Assembly: GCA_024401855.1 (NCBI GenBank)
Contig: JAKSKH010000006.1
Span: 1 to 64,000, forward strand
Origin: Bacteroidales bacterium
Lineage (GTDB): Bacteria; Bacteroidota; Bacteroidia; Bacteroidales; UBA932
Reading direction: 5' to 3'
DNA length: 64,000 bases
The position numbers and the translations under genes were made by a program. Shown piece after piece: positions 53,073-61,461 of the stretch (positions within the stretch are counted from its first letter, which is position 1; every line of letters begins with the position of its first letter). The notes under the pieces are model-generated. The model did no database searches. It had not been told where the DNA came from and saw only the letters and a program-made list of their open reading frames with translations.

Positions 53073-55982
53073 CTAAGGACGAGGGCCTCCCGGGCCGGGA
53101 CCTCCGGGACCGGGACCACCGGGACCATGGCCTCCGGGCCCACCGGGGCCGCGCATGCTGTTTCTGCTCATCTGGCCGAAACGGAATGTGACGGCAAGTA
53201 TGATATATCTCCCGAGCGTATTGTTTACAGTTTCCTGATGATAGTTCGATTCATCACTGACAGTCAGGTTCTTTGCCTGTCCGAGGATGTCATATCCCTT
53301 GAGGGCAAGCGTGACCTTGTTCTTGAAAAGCATCTTCTGGATCTCCGCATTCAGGATATTCTCATTGGGCTGCTGAGTCTTGTATCCGTTGTACCAGTTG
53401 AAGTCATAGTCGCTCTTGACTGTGAGCCCGGCCTCATCCCAGGTCCAGTTGACGGAAGCGGAAACCTGATTGTTGAATGTAGTCATGTTGTCAGCCGCCT
53501 TTGATGTATACCATGACTTGTTCAGTCTGGTACGGCCACCCAGCGTCAGCTCCAGTGCATCATTCCTGTATATGAAGCGGAGACGCTCCGTAAGACCGAA
53601 ATTGTTTGTGGTATTCAGATAGAAATCAGAAGCCGAGGCCATGTCCGGATGATCATTCGTAAACATCTGCATGAAAGAATAGTAGTCCACGGTGGGATCC
53701 GGATACTTGCTCATGTCAACATTGTTGCCGATATATGACGAACTTACTGACCAGTTGGAATTCAAGGTATTGCTGATGGTAAAACCGGATTTGGCAATAG
53801 GCGCGTTCAAGAAAAGGTTGATTCTTGCTGAACCGGAATTGGGACCGTTGAAGGGCATTGTATACTGCGCTCCGTTGCTTCCATACCACATGGCGCTCAC
53901 AATGGGGTTCTGCACAAGTCCCCCACCGAACCGTACATTGAAGGAGAGGAAGTTCTGCTTGTTGTTGTACCTGATATCTCCATTAAGGTTGTGAGAAAAA
54001 TAAGGAGTGAGCGAAGGATTACCGAAACGGATATTCAGAGGGTCAGTGTTGTCCGGAACAGGAAGCAGCTGATTTACGGAAGGCTGCGATGAGTTTCCAC
54101 GATAGAACATGCGGGCATTGAAATTCTCCGAGAACTCGCCCCAAAGCATGGCCTGCGGAGAGAAATTCCATCTGAAATCCCTGTAGGGTTCCGGTCTTGA
54201 GGAAGTGATGTTGGTTGTCCTGGTGGGCATGGCGGAGAATCCCAGCTGAGCGCGGACCTTGTCTGTCTGGTACATCATGTTGGCGCCTATGTCCTGGCGG
54301 GTGTTCTCGTTTATGATATTGTTGGAGTACGCCTCAACAAGCTCCTTTGTCTGTGTATCATATGTCTTCTTGTCCGATGTGGACTTGCTCCAGTTGTACG
54401 CATAATTGGCCTCGACATAAAAATGATTCCCCAAAGGCTCTGTATAGGTCACACGGCCCATCGCGGATGCGTTCTTCTGGTTGTTGTTGAAGAACTGGTC
54501 CACAAGCTCCTCATTATCGGCGTCTATGGTCTTGTTCCAGTTCTTGCCGTCAAGCACGTTGTTGGAGAATTCATAACGGCCCATCACAGTCAGGGTCCTT
54601 CCGGGGATTCCGAGTTTCTGCCGGAGCAGGAGGAAACCGTTGGTGGTAACGTTCCTGTTGTTGCCGGTATTGTTGATTTCCGCCATGTTCAAAGGCGATT
54701 CCTCATTATTCCTGTACGTGCTGGTATTGCTTGTCTGGAGATAGTTTCCATTACCGAAGTTGACCCTCGGCTCAAACAGGATGGAAGTGTTGTCGGAAAA
54801 CTTATGGTCAAGGCGTATACCGAAACGATGGCCACCGCTGTTGGTGAGGCTCCGGCCATCACTGTTGTAATTCAGGGTATAGTCGTCGAGATATGTGCTT
54901 TTATTGCTGCTCTCCTGCACATCCTTGCTGGTGTAGTTATAGAGATAGTTGCCGCCCAGGCTCATCTTGTCCTGGAACAGATCCCAGGCGCCGTTGACAC
55001 CGCCCATGTAGGAAGTGGTGACACCGTTTCCGTTGCCCCAGCCACCCTGGCCACGGCCCATTCCGCCTCCGCCGCCCATCATTCCGCCCATCATTCCGCC
55101 GGACAGATCATTGAAACCGCGGTTATTGGTATTGTTTGCATTCAGGATAACGCTGATCTGGGACTTCTCCCTGAAGCTTCCCAGGAACCCCGCCCCCTGA
55201 AACCTTGTATCGCCCTTTACCGTCGAATTTCCGGGCACGTCATGTCCCACGCCGGCAGTGACATTTCCGAAGACTCCCTTCATCATTCCCTTCTTTACGG
55301 AAAGGTCGATGACCGTTTCCTCCTCTCCGTCTTCAATACCGGTAAACTCGGCCTGCTCGGATTTCTTCTCCACAACCTTCAGCTTGTTGATTATCTTTGC
55401 GGGGATGTTCTTGGATGCCAGCTGAGGGTCATCGAGGAAGAAGGTCTTCCCATCAATAGTGATCTTCTTGACAGTTTCTCCGTTTACGGTGATGCTTCCG
55501 TCCTCACTTACCTCCACGCCCGGGAGTTTTTTCAGAAGGTCCTCAAGAACATCGTTATCGGTAGTCTTGAAGGAAGATGCGTTGTATTCTATCGTATCCT
55601 TCTTTATCACTATAGGATTGCCGACCGCGGAAACGGTAGCCGCATCAATCTGCTCAGTGTCGGCCTCCATTGCAAGTTCTCCAAGGTCGACATTGGCGGA
55701 GGCCACGCTTATGTCCTTCGTCAACGCCTTGTAACCCAACAGCTCGACTTTCAGGGAATACTTTCCGTTACGGACTCCTTCAATCAAAACTTTTCCGCCT
55801 TCGTTGCTCAGGACGTACTTTGCAGGTTTGACCTGACCTTCACGCGTGATGGACACAGTGGCAAATCCGACGGGATCACCGTTGGACTTGTCGACGAGAA
55901 GCGCCGAGACTTTGTTCTGTGCTGAAGACAATGCCGTTATTGCAAGAAAAGGCAGCAGAAACAAAACTTTCTTAAAACTCAT
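53073..55982 (-). CDS. Outer-membrane beta-barrel protein with carboxypeptidase-like domain (OMP_b-brl_3)
   Basis: The 969-residue protein starts with a signal peptide, then a CarboxypepD_reg-like domain (residues 24-105: SALLVDKSNGDPVGFATVSI), a TonB-plug-like region (VLEDLLKKLPGVEVSEDGS) and a long barrel with many aromatic-ended strands. It lacks a SusD partner, so it is the smaller-family TonB-related barrel rather than a SusC. Unusual parts are a Gly/Met-rich extracellular loop (about residues 296-325) and a Pro/Gly tail (GPGGPGGHGPGGPGPGG) after the last barrel strand. Its ligand is unknown. It lies between ruvC and a LysE gene. Confidence 0.87.
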   Translation of the reverse strand: MSFKKVLFLLPFLAITALSSAQNKVSALLVDKSNGDPVGFATVSITREGQVKPAKYVLSNEGGKVLIEGVRNGKYSLKVELLGYKALTKDISVASANVDLGELAMEADTEQIDAATVSAVGNPIVIKKDTIEYNASSFKTTDNDVLEDLLKKLPGVEVSEDGSITVNGETVKKITIDGKTFFLDDPQLASKNIPAKIINKLKVVEKKSEQAEFTGIEDGEEETVIDLSVKKGMMKGVFGNVTAGVGHDVPGNSTVKGDTRFQGAGFLGSFREKSQISVILNANNTNNRGFNDLSGGMMGGMMGGGGGMGRGQGGWGNGNGVTTSYMGGVNGAWDLFQDKMSLGGNYLYNYTSKDVQESSNKSTYLDDYTLNYNSDGRSLTNSGGHRFGIRLDHKFSDNTSILFEPRVNFGNGNYLQTSNTSTYRNNEESPLNMAEINNTGNNRNVTTNGFLLLRQKLGIPGRTLTVMGRYEFSNNVLDGKNWNKTIDADNEELVDQFFNNNQKNASAMGRVTYTEPLGNHFYVEANYAYNWSKSTSDKKTYDTQTKELVEAYSNNIINENTRQDIGANMMYQTDKVRAQLGFSAMPTRTTNITSSRPEPYRDFRWNFSPQAMLWGEFSENFNARMFYRGNSSQPSVNQLLPVPDNTDPLNIRFGNPSLTPYFSHNLNGDIRYNNKQNFLSFNVRFGGGLVQNPIVSAMWYGSNGAQYTMPFNGPNSGSARINLFLNAPIAKSGFTISNTLNSNWSVSSSYIGNNVDMSKYPDPTVDYYSFMQMFTNDHPDMASASDFYLNTTNNFGLTERLRFIYRNDALELTLGGRTRLNKSWYTSKAADNMTTFNNQVSASVNWTWDEAGLTVKSDYDFNWYNGYKTQQPNENILNAEIQKMLFKNKVTLALKGYDILGQAKNLTVSDESNYHQETVNNTLGRYIILAVTFRFGQMSRNSMRGPGGPGGHGPGGPGPGGPGPGGPRP

Positions 55983-55994
55983 ACCAACAAAAAA

Positions 55995-56552
55995 TTAACG
56001 CACCCTATCCGGATTTTCCAGAATGAACTTCTCCCAGGAAGTGTTTGCACGGGTATTTGCAAGAGGACTTGACAACTGGTAAAAATGGCACATAGCAAGC
56101 GCCAGAGCGTCTGTCGCGTCCATGTACCTGTTTTCAATTTTTATGCCAAGAGTGCGTTGTACAATGAGGGAAACCTGCTCTTTTGAGGCCGCTCCGTTAC
56201 CGCATATTGCCATTTTCGCCTTACGGGGCGCATACTCGAAAACATTCACCCCTCTGGATATGGCGGCAATCATAGCCGCCCCCTGAGCCCTGCCAAGCTT
56301 GAAGATGACCTGGGCGTTCTTTCCATAAAAGGGAGACTCTATAGCCATGTCATCCGGACGGTGAAGGTCACACAGGGCCCCCACCTTTTCATGGATGACT
56401 TCCAGTTTCTCGTATGGCGATTCAATTCTCCTCAGATCAAGAACGCCCATATCCACATACACGGGATTTGAGCGTTCGTCAACACGCACAATCCCGAAAC
56501 CCAAGATATTGGTTCCGGGATCTATACCAAGTATTGTCTTTCTATCAGTCAA
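55995..56552 (-). CDS. ruvC: Holliday junction endonuclease RuvC
   Basis: The 185-residue protein opens with LGIDPGTNILGFGIV, the first catalytic Asp, has the Glu in MAIESPFYGKNAQ and the late acidic pair in MDATDALALAMCH. It cuts Holliday junctions together with RuvAB. It starts within the last codons of serS (8-bp overlap), and the barrel gene follows after 12 bp. Confidence 0.96.
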   Translation of the reverse strand: MTDRKTILGIDPGTNILGFGIVRVDERSNPVYVDMGVLDLRRIESPYEKLEVIHEKVGALCDLHRPDDMAIESPFYGKNAQVIFKLGRAQGAAMIAAISRGVNVFEYAPRKAKMAICGNGAASKEQVSLIVQRTLGIKIENRYMDATDALALAMCHFYQLSSPLANTRANTSWEKFILENPDRVR

Positions 56553-57816
56553 TTACGTCGAAGCCGGTATATGGCCTGAGGGCCTCGGGAATAACGATTC
56601 CATCCGGTGTCTGGAACGCCTCCAGGAGAGCGGCGACCACGCGGGGAAGGGCGAGCGAACTTCCATTGAGGGTATGAGCGAGCTGGGTCTTGCCGTCGGC
56701 ATCCCTGTAACGGAGATGAAGGCGGTTGGCCTGATACGTCTCGAAATTGCTCACTGAAGATATCTCAAGCCAGCGCTGCTGAGCTGCGGACCAAAGTTCG
56801 AAATCGTAGGTGATTGCAGAGGTGAAAGACATATCTCCGCCGCAAAGACGAAGAATCCTGTACTTGAGGCCCAGCTTGTTGACAATACTTTCCACGTGAG
56901 CGACCATATCGTCAAGCGCCTTGTAGGAGTCTTCAGGTTTCTCGACACGTACAATCTCCACCTTGTCGAACTGATGCAGACGGTTGAGCCCGCGTACATC
57001 CTTGCCATAGGAACCGGCCTCCCTGCGGAAACAGGGGGTGTAGGCGGTAAGGCGCTGAGGGATCTCGTTCGCACCAAGAATCACGTCACGGAAAATATTG
57101 GTAACCGGCACCTCCGCAGTAGGAACCATATAGAAATCGTCCAACTCGGCATGATACATCTGGCCTTCCTTGTCGGGAAGCTGGCCGGTACCGAACCCGG
57201 AATCCTTGTTCACCATAACCGGAGGCTCAACCTCAAGATAACCGTCCTCAGAATTGCAATCAAGGAAGAAATTGATGAGCGCACGCTGAAGCTTTGCACC
57301 CTTACCCTTGTAAACGGGGAAACCGGCCCCGGTGATCTTTACTCCAAGGTCAAAGTCTATAAGGTCGTATTTCTTTGCAAGATCCCAGTGAGGAAGGGCA
57401 TTCTCCGGAAGATTGATCTCCGGTCCGCCCATCTTGACAACCTCATTGTCTTCCGCCCCTTTGCCGGGCTTGATCAGGTCACATGGTATATTCGGAAGAA
57501 GGACAAGCTGGCTCTCCATCATTGCGGCGGCCTCATCCATCTTCGAAAGAAGTTCGGCAGACCTGGCCTTGAGTTCAGAGACCGCCTTCTTGGCAGATTC
57601 CGCCTGATCCTTAAGGCCCTGTTTCATCAACTGCCCTATTTCGGCAGCCTTTTGTTTCTGCTGCGCAAGGAGGGCGTCGCTTTCTGTCTGGAAAGAACGC
57701 CTCATCGCATCAAGTTCAAGCACCTTGTCCACAATGGGCTTGGCATCAAAATTTTTGATTTTCAGTTTCTCTACGACAAACCCGGGGTTGTCGCGAAGCA
57801 TTTTCAATGTAAGCAT
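56545..57816 (-). CDS. serS: Seryl-tRNA synthetase
   Basis: From the ATG at 57816 the enzyme has 423 residues. The N-terminal coiled-coil arm (about 28-110) precedes the class II core with motif 2 (TPCFRREAGSYGKDVRGLNRLHQFDKVE) and motif 3 (NGSSLALPRVVAALLE). It charges tRNA-Ser and tRNA-Sec. A longer in-frame start 10 codons upstream (57846) was rejected as it lies inside a terminator hairpin. It follows rpmA in the same direction. Confidence 0.97.
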   Translation of the reverse strand: MLTLKMLRDNPGFVVEKLKIKNFDAKPIVDKVLELDAMRRSFQTESDALLAQQKQKAAEIGQLMKQGLKDQAESAKKAVSELKARSAELLSKMDEAAAMMESQLVLLPNIPCDLIKPGKGAEDNEVVKMGGPEINLPENALPHWDLAKKYDLIDFDLGVKITGAGFPVYKGKGAKLQRALINFFLDCNSEDGYLEVEPPVMVNKDSGFGTGQLPDKEGQMYHAELDDFYMVPTAEVPVTNIFRDVILGANEIPQRLTAYTPCFRREAGSYGKDVRGLNRLHQFDKVEIVRVEKPEDSYKALDDMVAHVESIVNKLGLKYRILRLCGGDMSFTSAITYDFELWSAAQQRWLEISSVSNFETYQANRLHLRYRDADGKTQLAHTLNGSSLALPRVVAALLEAFQTPDGIVIPEALRPYTGFDVID

Positions 57817-57821
57817 GTCAA

Positions 57822-57866
57822 CTTTATAATAATAAAGGACCTGCACCTATCTCGAAGTGCGGGTCC
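57822..57866 (-). terminator. Terminator or attenuator between rpmA and serS
   Basis: On the minus strand GGACC-C-GCAC pairs with GTGC-A-GGTCC (plus 57857-57866 with 57837-57846) and is followed by TTTATTATTAT. The T tract is broken, so termination may be incomplete. It lies in the serS leader, 21-50 bp before its start. Confidence 0.5.
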
Positions 57867-57892
57867 CTGATTGTCTTTGAATCCCTCCGAGA

Positions 57893-58153
57893 TTAGTTCT
57901 CAAAAGGAATAACCGATACGTAAGATTTGTCCTGACGCTTGCGGGTGAACTTTACGGTACCATCCACAAGAGCATAAAGAGTATGGTCCTTGCCCATTCC
58001 GACATTGCGGTCAGGATTGTGGACTGTTCCCCTCTGACGTACTATGATATTTCCGGCTTTAACTACTTCGCCACCGAATTTCTTGAGTCCAAGGCGCTTG
58101 CTTTGGGATTCACGACCGTTCTTAGAACTTGATTGACCTTTCTTGTGTGCCAT
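57893..58153 (-). CDS. rpmA: 50S ribosomal protein L27
   Basis: The 86-residue protein begins [20 protein letters not shown] and continues [20 protein letters not shown], the L27 pattern. There is no Firmicutes-type cleaved N-terminal extension. The N-terminus reaches the peptidyl transferase centre. It follows rplU by 12 bp, the usual pairing. Confidence 0.98.
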   Translation of the reverse strand: MAHKKGQSSSKNGRESQSKRLGLKKFGGEVVKAGNIIVRQRGTVHNPDRNVGMGKDHTLYALVDGTVKFTRKRQDKSYVSVIPFEN

Positions 58154-58165
58154 AGTCTTCTGAAT

Positions 58166-58477
58166 TTAAGCGATTTCGTTAATTTTAACCTTGGTGAGCA
58201 ACTGACGGTGTCCGTTGCACTTCTGGAAACCTTTACGACGAATCTTCTTGAATACAAGAACCTTGTCTGCCCTTGCACCGTCATCTACAACAGTAGCCTT
58301 AACCACTGCACCCTTCACATAGGGAGTACCGACCTTGACTTTTCCTTCATTCTCGACGAGAAGGACCTTGTCGAACTCCACATCAGCACCTTTGGCCTGA
58401 GAAAGTCTCTGAACAAAGATCTCATTGCCAGCTTCAACTTTGAACTGCTGACCTGCAATATCTACAATTGCGTACAT
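58166..58477 (-). CDS. rplU: 50S ribosomal protein L21
   Basis: From the ATG at 58477 the protein has 103 residues: MYAIVDIAGQQFKVEAG at the start and KIRRKGFQKCNGHRQLLTKV at the end, the L21 marks. It binds 23S rRNA. An upstream in-frame start at 58549 was rejected since the family begins at MYAIV. The leader of about 88 nt (58478-58565) holds an A-U hairpin AAACTTTT/AAAAGTTT (58483-58501) a few bases before the start. Confidence 0.97.
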   Translation of the reverse strand: MYAIVDIAGQQFKVEAGNEIFVQRLSQAKGADVEFDKVLLVENEGKVKVGTPYVKGAVVKATVVDDGARADKVLVFKKIRRKGFQKCNGHRQLLTKVKINEIA

Positions 58478-58571
58478 AAATAAAACTTTTTTTAAAAGTT
58501 TCGGCCGCAAGCGTCTGCCTTCTGCGACAGCTCTTAATCCATAGCTCAACGGTCATCTGATAATTGGGACG

Positions 58572-58603
58572 CAAATATACATATTTTTGTTTGTTCTGCC
58601 AAA
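58572..58603 (-). promoter_or_regulatory. Full -33/-7 promoter of rplU-rpmA
   Basis: On the minus strand TTTG (plus 58600-58603) and TATATTTG (plus 58572-58579) are 20 bp apart, matching the consensus. The transcript should start near 58565. Confidence 0.75.
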
Positions 58604-58619
58604 TTATTTGCTATTTTTG
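58590..58619 (+). promoter_or_regulatory. Full -33/-7 promoter of the AAA ATPase gene
   Basis: TTTG at 58590-58593 and TATTTTTG at 58612-58619 are 18 bp apart. The -33 of each divergent promoter lies inside the spacer of the other, so the two overlap. Confidence 0.65.
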
Positions 58620-58640
58620 CAGTGAAACAAGATTGTTACC

Positions 58641-59801
58641 ATGGACACACCTTTCATTTACAATAAAAGCGTCAGCGGGAAGAACTTCCTGGGAAGAAAG
58701 CAGAACTGCACGAGCCTTATGAATCTTCTTTCCCAAGGGGAGAACGTTTCCATATACGATGTTCCGAAAGCCGGAAAAAGCTCCCTTCTTCAGCAGACGT
58801 TCCTGGACATGCAGGGAAGCGGCCATGCGTTCCTGCCCATCAAGGTATCGCTTTTCAACGTAAGGAGTCTCGCCGCGGCCATGACCAGAATCGGCTCAGC
58901 GCTCATAAAAGCCGCAGCCAGTTCCTCCGCAGACTACGGCTCCGCCGTGGAAAACCTGCTCCCCGGCACCCATTTCATCTTCAGCAACGAGGAGTTCTAC
59001 GAAAAAGGGGACATCCTGTCCATCGCCCCCGAAGAGTTGGATGACAACGACATCGCGTCAGTTTTCTCTCTGCCGTACAGGGCCGGCTCGGAGAACGGAC
59101 GGAAACTGATACTCATACTCGAAGAATTCCAGAACATCATGCTCACCGAGGACGGTGACAGGGCCTGCACGATTCTGGAGAACATGTTCAAGGAACTGAA
59201 TCCGGATTGCAGGAGGCACGCATGCTACATATTCTGCGGCTCCGGGGTCAACGCGATGAAGTACATATTCGAAGACAAAAGGTATTTCTACCGTCAGGTG
59301 GAGCACATTGCGCTCGATGCGGTGGAACACAGGGAAATCGTGGACAACTGCATAAAGGGCTACCTTGTCTCCGGTAAAGTTCTGGACAGGGACCTGATGC
59401 TCGGAGTATGCAGGCTTTTCAAGGGGAACATGTGGTACATCAACCATTTCTGCTCCATATGTGACCATCTTTCAAAGGGATACATAATGGAGCCGGTGCT
59501 GCAGGAAGCCCTCGCTACCCTTATCTCTCTGCACGAACCACGGTTCCTTGCCATGATGAACGACCTTACGACATTCCAGGTCAGCCTGCTGCGCGCCGTT
59601 CTTGACGGATATAAGAAATTCAGTTCCGCCGATGTGATAAGGGAATACGGTCTGAACTCTTCCGCCAACGTTCACAGGCTCAAGGACGCCCTGTGCAAGA
59701 AAGAGATCCTTACCTTTGACGAGAACGACGAGCCCGTGATACTCGACCCTCTGTTCGAGTACTGGGCGGGAAAATATTTCTTCGAAAAAAGCGTGGAATA
59801 G
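58641..59801 (+). CDS. AAA ATPase with C-terminal winged helix
   Basis: The 386-residue protein has an archaeal-ATPase/Orc-like layout: FLGRKQNCTSLMNLL near residue 16, Walker A VPKAGKSS (41-48), and a Walker-B-like LILILEEFQNI (about 155-165) where Glu stands in place of the usual Asp. The C-terminal part (about 305-380, FQVSLLRAVLDGYKKFSSAD) fits a winged helix. The function is not known; similar genes occur in Bacteroidetes near ribosomal genes. It precedes rpsU by 51 bp but rpsU has its own -7 box. Confidence 0.8.
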   Translation: MDTPFIYNKSVSGKNFLGRKQNCTSLMNLLSQGENVSIYDVPKAGKSSLLQQTFLDMQGSGHAFLPIKVSLFNVRSLAAAMTRIGSALIKAAASSSADYGSAVENLLPGTHFIFSNEEFYEKGDILSIAPEELDDNDIASVFSLPYRAGSENGRKLILILEEFQNIMLTEDGDRACTILENMFKELNPDCRRHACYIFCGSGVNAMKYIFEDKRYFYRQVEHIALDAVEHREIVDNCIKGYLVSGKVLDRDLMLGVCRLFKGNMWYINHFCSICDHLSKGYIMEPVLQEALATLISLHEPRFLAMMNDLTTFQVSLLRAVLDGYKKFSSADVIREYGLNSSANVHRLKDALCKKEILTFDENDEPVILDPLFEYWAGKYFFEKSVE

Positions 59802-59812
59802 AAAATTTTTGA

Positions 59813-59820
59813 TATCTTTG
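59813..59820 (+). promoter_or_regulatory. -7 box TATCTTTG for rpsU
   Basis: TATCTTTG lies 12 bp after the ATPase stop and predicts a transcript starting near 59827, with a leader of about 26 nt that contains the strong Shine-Dalgarno. Confidence 0.6.
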
Positions 59821-59835
59821 CGAACTCAAAAGAAA

Positions 59836-59846
59836 AAGGGGGTGAT
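59836..59846 (+). promoter_or_regulatory. Exceptionally strong Shine-Dalgarno of rpsU
   Basis: AAGGGGGTGAT differs from the ideal AAGGAGGTGAT only by G for A, which still allows a G-U pair, and ends 6 nt before the ATG. Other genes in the window mostly show A/T-rich spacers at this position. Confidence 0.85.
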
Positions 59847-59852
59847 ACAAGC

Positions 59853-60047
59853 ATGATTATCGTACCGGTTAAAGAAGGTGAAAACATTGAGCGCGCTCTT
59901 AAGAAATTCAAGCGCAAATTCGAGAAGACAGGTGCAGTCCGCGAGCTTCGCGCACGCAAGAACTTCGAAAAACCTTCAGTGATCCGCCGCGCTGCCAGGA
60001 TGAAAGCCATCTATGTACAGCATCTGCGTCTTGAGGACGAGCAGTAA
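59853..60047 (+). CDS. rpsU: 30S ribosomal protein S21
   Basis: The 64-residue protein starts MIIVPVKEGENIERALKKFK and carries the basic KRKFEKTGAVRELRARKNFE core of bS21. It sits near the 16S rRNA 3' end. In Bacteroidetes ribosomes bS21 with bS6 and bS18 has been shown to hold the anti-Shine-Dalgarno, explaining the lack of SD use in this phylum. The strong SD before rpsU fits an autoregulatory loop in which ribosomes lacking bS21 translate it preferentially. Confidence 0.97.
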   Translation: MIIVPVKEGENIERALKKFKRKFEKTGAVRELRARKNFEKPSVIRRAARMKAIYVQHLRLEDEQ

Positions 60048-60062
60048 TCACTCATCCATCAT

Positions 60063-60102
60063 AAAAAAAGCGACCTTATGAACAAGGCCGCTTTTTCTTT
60101 TT
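60063..60102. terminator. Bidirectional terminator between rpsU and the tolC-like gene
   Basis: AAAAAGCG-a-CCTT and AAGG-c-CGCTTTTT form a 12-bp stem with one mismatch and a 6-nt loop. A runs before and T runs after make it functional on both strands, serving rpsU and the convergent efflux operon. Confidence 0.85.
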
Positions 60103-60114
60103 CACACCCGGATC

Positions 60115-61461
60115 TTATTTGACCCATTCGCAGACAGCGTTGCAGTAGTCTATGCGGCTGTCCACATAAGCGCTTCTGGCGGCCTGCAGTTCAGTCTGGC
60201 ATTGCAGCAGTTCCGCCATGGTGCACAGGCCGTTCCCGTACTCCCCTCTTTTCTGAGCTTCCAGAGTCTCTGAAAGTTCGACGGCATCGCGGGCGGCGGC
60301 CATTTGTTCCCATGCACATTCCAGATCGACCCATTCCTTGTGGACCTTCAGCGCCAGCTGGGAATCAAGATAATCCTTCTGATTCCTGGCCTTTTCTATC
60401 TCACAATCGTAGCGCTGCATTTTTCTGGCGGTCTTCCCCCAGTCCGAAATAGGTATCCTTACAGTCGCAAACACGGCTCCGTTCATCCGTGGTTCGCCTA
60501 TAAGTCTGATATATCCGTATGCCGCCCCCACGCCAAGTTGCGGCAGGGCCTCCCCCATAGTCATCTTCTTTTCCAGCTGCTTTGACTCGACAGACATGTC
60601 GAGCAGCCTGTTCTCCTGCAGGGAAGCCACCACGGACTCCTCTTCCCGGAAATAATGTTCCGGCGGCTGCAGGCCGTCGAACGAGTCGGTAAGAAGAAAG
60701 TCATCCAGTTCCAGGACCTTGTACGAAAGGCCTATCAGATTGAACAGGTCCATCTTGAGCAGCCTCTCCCCGCTGCGGAGCTTCAGCATCCTGGTTTCAA
60801 GTTCCTTGCATTTCAGACGCACCTGCATCACATCGCTCTCCTTCACCAGACCGGCTTCTCTTGCAGAAACAACGTCGGCCTCAAGTTTCGCGGCCAGGTC
60901 GAGAGCCTGCTGCAGGGCGGCCTTCTTCTCGGAAAGGGAAACCACAGCCCAGTATTTCTTCTCCACATTGTCATCGTTGTCGCGGTCGGCTATTTCCTTT
61001 TTGACCTCAGCCGCCTTTACACCCAGAACCGCAAGAGCGTTTCCGCTCGCTATCCTTCCTCCGGCATAAACCGGCTGTAGAACGTTGACCCCGCCGAAAT
61101 AGCCGTTGCCCAGCATGGACCATTCCGTGCTGATTCCGGCAAGACCGGCGCTGGTGCTCAGGTAGAACCGGGCGTTGTTCGCCGCATCGCTGCTCCCCAG
61201 CACATCCTCAAGTCCTATCTTCACAAAGGGGTCCAACGCGTGGAAACCGTATGCCGAGGCAGATACGTTCGGGAACCAGCTGCTGAGGGCCTCCTGCCTC
61301 CTGGCGCGGGCCGCACTCACGTCAAGAGCGGCGTTGCGGACCTCGGGACTGTTGTTCCTGGACAGTTCGAGGCATTCCTGTAGAGAGATGTTTCTCTCCC
61401 GGGCCCCCGCCACGCATGGCAGAAGGGCCAGGAGTATAATGAATATGTTATTCTTCGTCAT
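60115..61461 (-). CDS. TolC-family outer-membrane efflux protein
   Basis: The 448-residue protein has a signal peptide (MTKNNIFIILLALLPCVAGA) and two OEP repeats beginning SLQECLELSRNNSPEVRNAA and a second half with the WGKTARKMQRYDCEIEKAR pattern, rich in heptad-like helices. It forms the trimeric outer-membrane channel of a tripartite pump. It overlaps the RND gene by 14 bp, which strongly links the two. The adaptor gene should lie upstream outside the window. Confidence 0.93.
   Translation of the reverse strand: MTKNNIFIILLALLPCVAGARERNISLQECLELSRNNSPEVRNAALDVSAARARRQEALSSWFPNVSASAYGFHALDPFVKIGLEDVLGSSDAANNARFYLSTSAGLAGISTEWSMLGNGYFGGVNVLQPVYAGGRIASGNALAVLGVKAAEVKKEIADRDNDDNVEKKYWAVVSLSEKKAALQQALDLAAKLEADVVSAREAGLVKESDVMQVRLKCKELETRMLKLRSGERLLKMDLFNLIGLSYKVLELDDFLLTDSFDGLQPPEHYFREEESVVASLQENRLLDMSVESKQLEKKMTMGEALPQLGVGAAYGYIRLIGEPRMNGAVFATVRIPISDWGKTARKMQRYDCEIEKARNQKDYLDSQLALKVHKEWVDLECAWEQMAAARDAVELSETLEAQKRGEYGNGLCTMAELLQCQTELQAARSAYVDSRIDYCNAVCEWVK

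Noticed and set aside
53073..53160. Short direct repeats of the form CCGGGACCxCCGG, first considered a repeat array or CRISPR-like element
   Set aside because: They encode the Pro/Gly tail of the barrel protein and have no spacer structure.
54423..55925. A 500-codon plus-strand frame opposite the outer-membrane barrel gene
   Set aside because: Antisense to a clear barrel protein with signal peptide; no known domain.
57822..57866. T-box riboswitch before serS
   Set aside because: There is no T-box core sequence or specifier loop, and T-boxes are not known in this phylum; a simple hairpin is enough.
58500..58560. tRNA-like appearance of the rplU leader on the minus strand
   Set aside because: No acceptor stem pairing, no T-loop and no CCA; it is better read as a structured leader.
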